A DNA stretch of 64,000 bases. It comes from Sinotaia quadrata. Its lineage: Eukaryota; Mollusca; Gastropoda; Architaenioglossa; Viviparidae. Made by a program: the position numbers and the translations under genes. Position 1 is the stretch's first letter. Every line of letters begins with the position of its first letter. Under the pieces are notes generated by a model that saw only the letters and a list, made by a program, of their open reading frames with translations, searched no databases and had not been told where the DNA came from. Shown here piece after piece: positions 58,815 through 64,000 of the stretch. The DNA is taken from positions 48,926,164 to 48,990,163 of the forward strand of contig CM054177.1 in NCBI GenBank assembly GCA_028829895.1. The letters run 5' to 3'.

Positions 58815-59700
58815 CCCATTCTCTCTTTTCTTTCTCATTATCCGCTCTAGAAGACTTAGAGATCGGCAAGACATGTAAACGTTTTACTCGTCTGTGCTTT
58901 GCGTGTCCACGTGTATTTGAAGTTTTAGTATTTATGGGTTTTCTTGTTTGTAGTTTTAATATTTATGGGGTTTCTTGTTTGTAGTTTTAATATTTATGGG
59001 GTTTATGTAGTGTTAGTATTTGTGGGTTTTCTTGTTTGTTATTACTGTGTTGATGTTGCTGCAAAACTATATTTGACTTCTCATTTAGCCTGGTCAGAAT
59101 ACTTTCAAAGTTACGAACGTTCCGATAAGCAAATTGCTATTTTAAGCGCAGTTTACACTTCGTCTTATGCGCATTTTACATTTGCATTTTCTCCTGTCTC
59201 GGATCGCGGCTATGTGAGGTGAAAGAGCACACCTTCCGTCGAATTGCACACAATTATTTCGTGGGCTTAATTCAACACTGATCTTCAGTGACCTACATGT
59301 CACCGGCATTTCTCAACTGCCGGCAAGAAACAAGATGGCTTGCGACGAACATGTCTGAAAATGGACGCAGCAGTCAAATCTGATTTCCTAACAATAATTT
59401 TTAATTTTCTTAAATTAAAAAAAATGTTTATGACATGGTGTGCTAATATTGCATACTTTAAGCCTGGAGTGAAAAGGCAATTTGATTCCAGGAAAAGTAC
59501 AAACGTCGACATGTGTCTGTGTACACAAGCACACAATCCGGGCGTTTTTGACACGTTTGCTCACGTGCATCAATGATGCAACAGCTGGCAACAGTTTCCG
59601 CTTGCGCATGACAAGTGAATCCATGTGTGAGTGCTCCGCAATGTGAAACCGGCAGAGTGAATTACGCTCACGGATGCAATCTGCTGCTACCCCACTGTCA
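58815..59700. other. Intron interval, no coding feature supported
   Basis: A 32-bp repeat is at 58925-59030 (listed separately). A small perfect hairpin (CCGGCA...TGCCGG) is at about 59299-59319. Frames of 78-126 codons here have no recognisable domain. Confidence 0.35.
58925..59040. repeat. ~32-bp tandem repeat, 3 copies
   Basis: Units of TTTCTTGTTTGTAGTTTTAA plus TATTTATGGGG. Confidence 0.9.
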
Positions 59701-59734
59701 ATGAATTTAGGGCCGATTAGAGTCATTGACAACT

Positions 59735-59950
59735 CTCTCTCCTCTTGTCCCTCTCCTCCCCGATTCTCCCCTTCCCTTAGACTCCCCCTTCCCATCCCCT
59801 CTTTTTCTGTCCTATAGACTCTCTCTCTCTCTATCTTACATGTTTCTCTATCTATCTTACGTTTCTCTCTCTCTCCTCCCCGTCCTTCTCTCGTCTGACC
59901 CCTCCCTCACAGCGTTCTCTTCTAGACTCATTCCCTTCGTTCTCTCCAAC
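59735..59950. repeat. CT-rich low-complexity tract
   Basis: Pyrimidine-rich DNA on the plus strand with CTCTCTCT and TCTATCTTAC units. Confidence 0.8.
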
Positions 59951-59953
59951 AAA

Positions 59954-60343
59954 CTATTTAACCACATAAGAAGCTAAAGATAATATTGAAAAAAAAAACA
60001 CGCACAAAATGAACGAATAAAATAAAATAGCAATATATAACAAGTAGCTGTGCTTACAAAAGAGCAACATGAATAAACATTTACAAATGGACCGTGTGAT
60101 ACCCCCACCCCACCCAAACAACGGATTCAGAGGAGACAGTGCTATTCTTGCTGCCAGACGTGTCTTGAGAGCCCTCTTGAAAATGGCCGTTGTCTCGTGC
60201 TCTAAAGGTAACAAATTCCAGGTAGATGGACTCTGATAAACAAATGAACGTTGACTGTATGATATATTTTGCTTTCGGAATGTTGAGAGTGGGCATGAAG
60301 ATGAGCTCAAGCTTCTAGCACGAGTGTGCGAATGTGAGATCAC
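59954..60343 (-). pseudogene. Non-LTR retrotransposon RT C-terminal fragment
   Basis: The minus strand reads HSHTRARSL, then QRSFVYQSPSTWNLLPLE and FKRALKTRL, ending in a low-complexity tail. The pattern R.RS..., FxYQ.P..WN.LP and FK..LKT.L is the familiar C-terminus of CR1/Jockey-clade LINE proteins. It begins at the R.RS motif, so the rest of the reverse transcriptase is missing. The open frame continues past the usual end into what is probably 3' UTR. Confidence 0.7.
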
Positions 60344-60484
60344 TCAAGTAATTAGGGTTGACAGTCAAACGTCACAGAATTGATCTTTTGCTGTCCCAAA
60401 TAGCCAGTGAACTGTGAAGAAGTGGTGCACGTTGATCGGTTTGGGGTCCTCTCCCCTCTCCTCTCTCTCCATCCCCTTTATTTT

Positions 60485-61050
60485 TTTCTCTCCCTTCTAG
60501 ATCTTCCTATTCCTTCTCACATTTAGACCCACCCTCTTCTTCTGCCATTTCTCTCCTCTATCCCTTTCCCTCTCTCTTCTTTTAATTTTCTATGTCAGTT
60601 TACCTGTGAAATGGTTTGCCTTAGAATCAGTCTCTCAGTCTAATTCTCTCTGAACTTCAGCAAATGAACTTCATACTTTTAAATTTTCAAATGTCTGGAA
60701 CATGACTTCACGAAATAAAAAGCAAGCGATTGTGTTTATCGTTTTGTCCCCTCCCCCTTTACAAAAAAACCAATGTCAATATGAGCTAGAATTTTTTAAT
60801 CTAATGTCGTTCATTTATTAAATATATTAACAAAAGGACCTGTGTATCACTACATTCATGGAATTGGAAGTATATTAGTTGTCGATAAGACAGAAAGACA
60901 CACCAACTTCGCAGATAAAATGACATACAAATTAAAAGAACGGGAAGGGAGAGGAAGAGAGCGGTCGGGTGGGGGTATAAAGGAGAGAAAAGAGGAAGAG
61001 GGGAGGATCTAAAAGTGAGAAGGGAGCGGATGATCTTCTAGAGGAGATAC
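60485..61050. repeat. Inverted repeat with ~165-bp arms
   Basis: The left arm (60485-60650) and the complement of the right arm (60875-61050) share CCCTTCTCAC.TTTAGA, CTCTTC, TTTCTCTCCT.TA, CTCTCTTC and TTTTAATTTXXTATGTCA in order. The spacer is about 225 bp. Arms are CT-rich on one strand. It may be a foldback element or two copies of an unknown repeat. Confidence 0.6.
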
Positions 61051-61084
61051 ATTAATTGTCGATAATGGTTAGATATGCTTGTAC

Positions 61085-61265
61085 GTGGTTGATTTGTCAA
61101 ATTAAGTGTGACTCCAGTTTGTTGATGAATGTCCAATTAAGTGTGACACTGCATTATTGATGAATGTCAAATTGTAAGTTGGTGTTGAATGTCAAATTAA
61201 ATTTGATTGTAAATTGCTGGTGAATGTCAAATAAGGTGTGAATGTAAGTAGTTGATTTTCTTCCC
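61085..61265. repeat. ~40-bp degenerate minisatellite, 4-5 copies
   Basis: Units with TTGTTGATGAATGTCAAATT and AAGTGTGA. Confidence 0.8.
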
Positions 61266-61269
61266 CGGC

Positions 61270-61971
61270 GTCAACTGCCTTTCTGTGTCTGGTGAAGGAA
61301 AGCCTCCCCCGCCTCCGATGATAGAATGAATGGGTGATGGACACACAAACAGACTATACTGGTTGCACACATGTATGGCTTACTAAACGATGCCCAATCC
61401 CCCTTTGGTTATTTAACCGAACAGTTAACAAAACAATGAGAATACAAACATTACAGAATGATCATACATAAATTATTAAATGGTAAAAAATTTGACGAGA
61501 TCATCAAAATAAAAAATAAGAAAGTTTATAAAACAAAATTAAATGAAACAAAAGTGAATTTCGTAGGCAGGGATGCAGCCCAATTAATCTTATAGGAATA
61601 GCTAATTCAGATATTGTCACTCAAAGAATCTCAAATGTTTTCCATGTGCCTTAGTTAACTTCTCTAATGCACAAATATAATTTCAATATAACGAGTCCTA
61701 TTGTCCCATTGGCCCACAATAAAATAAGTTCAGTATGAACTAGGTTCGACTTCCATAATTTGTACTATAAAGTTAAAGACTTTGACTTAAACTTAACTCT
61801 GAGTTTTGTGAACCCTTTCGGTGAAGGGGTATCTCCCTTCAGACCTCTGTCCTTCGCCAGAAAAGCAAAACAATATATGGGAGCTCTTTCAGTTCTGTAA
61901 TCCATCAGAAAAAGTAGACTATATCAAGTTCTACAACTCCAGACAAATCAAACCAAAAATCTCTGCAATAA
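61270..61971. other. Intron interval with decayed repeat, no gene
   Basis: 61310-61600 resembles 49200-49460 (see that entry). GGTATCTCCCTTCAG is at about 61828. TAA at 61969-61971 is the left target duplication of the next transposon. Confidence 0.35.
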
Positions 61972-63399
61972 CACTATGTAACACAATTTTTGCTGGTGTA
62001 CTTCCCTAACCAGAAAGACGTGAACGATTTAATTAGGGACCTCGGGCTTACGAAATCGAATGCTGAGCTTCTGATATCCAGGCTCAAACAGTGGAACTTG
62101 GTTGATGATAGCGTACAAGTCACGGATCAGAGGAAGCGGCATCAAAGATTCTCCAACTTCTTCAGTCAGCGTGATGGGCTGTGCTTCTGCAACGATGTTG
62201 CCGGTCTATTCCAGGCTATAGGTATCACATGTAATCCTATTGAATGGCGCCTATTCATAGACAGTTCATCCCGGAGCCTCAAAACCGTGTTGCTTCACAA
62301 TGGAAACAACTACCCGTCTCTCCCGATGGCCCACTCTGTGCATCTCAAAGAGGACTACACCAGTGTCAAAATGTTGCTGAGTGCATTAAAGTATGACGAC
62401 TACGGATGGGAGGTCATCGGTGACTTCAAAATGGTATCATTCCTCATGGGTCTTCAAGGAGGTTTCACGAAATTTCCTTGTTTCCTCTGTCTCTGGGACA
62501 GCCGTGACACTAAGGCGCATTATCGCACAAAGGACTGGCCACACGGACCGAGTTTTCTGTTGGGAAGAGCAATGTGAAGTGGGCGCCGCTGATAGAACCT
62601 CATAAAGTGCTTATGCCACCGCTGCACATCAAGTTAGGCCTCATTAAGCAATTTGTCACTGCTCTTGACAAGGAGTCAGCAGCATTTCAATACCTCCAAG
62701 ATCTTTTTCCAAAGCTGTCCGAGGCTAAGGTCAGGGCTGGTATATTCGTCGGACCACAGATCAAGAAGATCATAGAATGTGAGGATTTCACAAAGCTATT
62801 GAACAGGACGGAGAGAGCGGCTTGGAGCAGTTTCGTTGCAGTTGTTCAGGGCTTCCTAGGTAATCACAAAGCTGAAAACTATGTGGAGTTGGTGCAGACT
62901 CTCATAAAGAATTGTACAATGGGATGCAGAATGTCTCTGAAAGTCCATATCCTTGATTCGCATCTCGACAAATTCAAGGAGAACATGGGCGCTTACTCGG
63001 AGGAGCAAGGCGAGCGCTTTCATCAAGATATATTGAACTTTGAACGTCGTTACCAAGGACAGTATAACGAAAACATGATGGGGGACTACATTTGGGGGCT
63101 ACTTCGAGAGAGTGATTCACAGTACAATCGTAAATCTAGAAAATCTACACATTTCTGAACCTTGTTGAGTGGTTTCCGACTGTGTTTGTCTATTCCTTGT
63201 GCAATTTTTGTTTTTACCTGATCATAATGACGAAAATGAAAAAAAATCGTTCTATTTTCACAAAAAAACGAGTTTTCTTCGTGCTGTTGTCGTGTAAGCA
63301 AAGTTTGTGCTTAATGAAGTCATTTTTTCACGTACTTTAGACATAAGCAATTGAAATATAACACTTAGAAGCCAGGAACAAAAATTGTGTTACATAGTG
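61972..63399 (+). mobile_element. CACTA-like DNA transposon, copy 2 (deletion derivative)
   Basis: The 1428-bp element has perfect 21-bp terminal inverted repeats (61972-61992 and 63379-63399) starting CACTATGTAACACAA. An exact TAA duplication flanks it (61969-61971 and 63400-63402). Compared with copy 1 it lacks about 800 bp at the left, including the N-terminal zinc-binding region; the left repeat joins almost directly to the DVNDLIRDL segment. Perfect ends suggest recent movement, with the enzyme supplied by a full copy elsewhere. It lies in the intron of the thrombospondin-repeat gene, in the same orientation. Confidence 0.9.
61990..63158 (+). pseudogene. Transposase-like protein, N-terminally deleted, one frameshift
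   Basis: Two frames (61990-62577 and 62574-63158) are one gene split by a single-base change near 62540. The frame opens at the inverted repeat without an ATG, so there is no real start. The core has WRLFIDSS (Asp codon 62260-62262), GDFKMV (Asp 62422-62424), PCFLC (Cys 62479 and 62488), LHIKLGLIKQF, VHILDSH (His 62946 and 62961) and SEEQGERFHQD (from 62997). It ends with a basic tail (RKSRKS) and TGA at 63156-63158. The motif order and spacing match copy 1. Apart from the deletion and the one frameshift it looks intact. Confidence 0.8.
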
Positions 63400-63441
63400 T
63401 AATCTATGCACTGACGTATGTATTCTTTTGATTGATTGCAG

Positions 63442-63596
63442 ATCCAAAACGGTGGCGTCAACAGTCAGCACTTGACTCAAGGTGAATGGGCTGAGTGGTC
63501 GACATGGACTTCATGTTCCACTGATTGCGGTTCGGGTCTCACCATGCGATCCAGAAGTTGCCAGGACCCGGTTATGGTGGTTGTTGCACACCTCTT
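63442..63596 (+). CDS. Thrombospondin type-1 repeat exon (exon B, partial gene)
   Basis: The exon follows a TTGATTGCAG acceptor and ends at a GTAAGT donor (63597-63602). It starts in phase 0 as IQNGGVNSQHLTQGE, then WAEWSTW (the W-x2-W-x2-W motif), SCSTDCGSG and MRSRSCQDP. These are hallmarks of a TSP1 domain, an extracellular fold in adhesion, matrix and ADAMTS-type proteins. After the CQDP motif the frame loses the expected fourth cysteine, but the next frame reads GYGGCC. The exon is 155 bp, one short of 52 codons. A one-base deletion near 63570 is likely, either real or an assembly error. Later exons lie outside the window. Confidence 0.85.
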
Positions 63597-63602
63597 GTAA
63601 GT

Positions 63603-63829
63603 GCTGACAAATAATCTTCTTAATTTGGCAAACTTAGCTGATATTCACGTTTCATCTGTCATTTGTTAACGATTCACAAATATAATTAATTATTAATAAC
63701 ATAATTAATTATCAATAGCACTCTACAATATCCCTATTACCTTCATCAGCAACTCAAAATCACACTTAACTTTTCATTCATCAGCATCTTACACTTCACC
63801 TTCATAACCACTTACAGTTAGATTTAACG
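63603..63829. other. Intron sequence after exon B
   Basis: AT-rich, with a small inverted motif (ATAATTAATTATTAATAACATAATTAATTAT compressed near 63682-63714). No exon seen before the window ends. Confidence 0.4.
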
Positions 63830-64000
63830 TGCCTACATTAAGAATTATGTGTATATTTAACGTGTCCTTATTAACGACTTATATTTACAGTTATAGAGTC
63901 GTTAATGTGGACATGTTAAATATATAAATCTTAATGTGGACACGTTAAATGATAAATAATGTGGATAAATTAAATGTATAAGTATTTAATGTGGACAAGT
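63830..64000. repeat. Inverted plus direct repeats of TAATGTGGACA(T/C)GTTAAAT
   Basis: 63830-63880 (ACATTAAGAATTATG, ATTTAACGTGTCC, TTAACGACT) is inverted relative to 63895-63945 (AGTCGTTAATGTGGACATGT, TAAATATATAAATCTTAATG). Direct copies of the unit then continue to the edge. A tandem array whose first part has been inverted. Confidence 0.8.

Overview
This window is animal nuclear DNA, not bacterial. It is AT-rich, has very few long reading frames, and carries spliced-exon signals, degraded non-LTR retrotransposons, DNA transposons and an extreme load of tandem repeats. The mix of microsatellites, TTATCTCCC-type motifs and a thrombospondin-repeat gene with a long intron suggests a lophotrochozoan, most likely a marine mollusc. 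That placement is inference; no sequence here proves the species.

The only host gene I can support is on the plus strand at the right end. Exon A (55782-55862) encodes a 27-residue signal peptide and ends at a perfect GTAAGT donor in phase 0. After a 7.58-kb intron packed with repeats, exon B (63442-63596) starts in phase 0 and encodes a thrombospondin type-1 repeat. The gene runs off the right edge. Exon B seems to lack one base just after its third cysteine.

The most interesting elements are two DNA transposons of one family (34396-36748 and 61972-63399). Both have CACTG/CACTA-type termini and exact 3-bp target duplications (TTA and TAA). Both carry the same protein family, which shows a candidate DDE catalytic core with C-x2-C and H-x4-H motifs. 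The first copy is near full length but broken by several frameshifts. The second has perfect 21-bp terminal repeats, lacks the N-terminal part, has one visible frameshift, and lies 39 bp (after its target duplication) upstream of the thrombospondin exon.

Other mobile DNA includes two 1.65-kb TG...CA-bounded elements in opposite orientation (12072-13760 plus, 20723-22356 minus). There is a MITE with a telomere-like TTAGGG core and an 8-bp target duplication (58583-58805), and a second MITE (22522-22763). Three non-LTR retrotransposon tails are present (27283-28022, 29629-29906, 60343-59954 minus). The 29629 tail has a 10-bp target duplication inside a minisatellite. Two pairs of short dispersed repeats and one inverted-repeat structure (60485-61050) complete the set.

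By my own coordinates roughly a third of the window is tandem repeats: more than 40 separate minisatellite arrays, mostly with 26-60-bp units, plus CA/GT, CT, GATA and GGAT microsatellites. Between them lie AT-rich intervals in which I see no gene. Most long reading frames in this window are simply these arrays read through.
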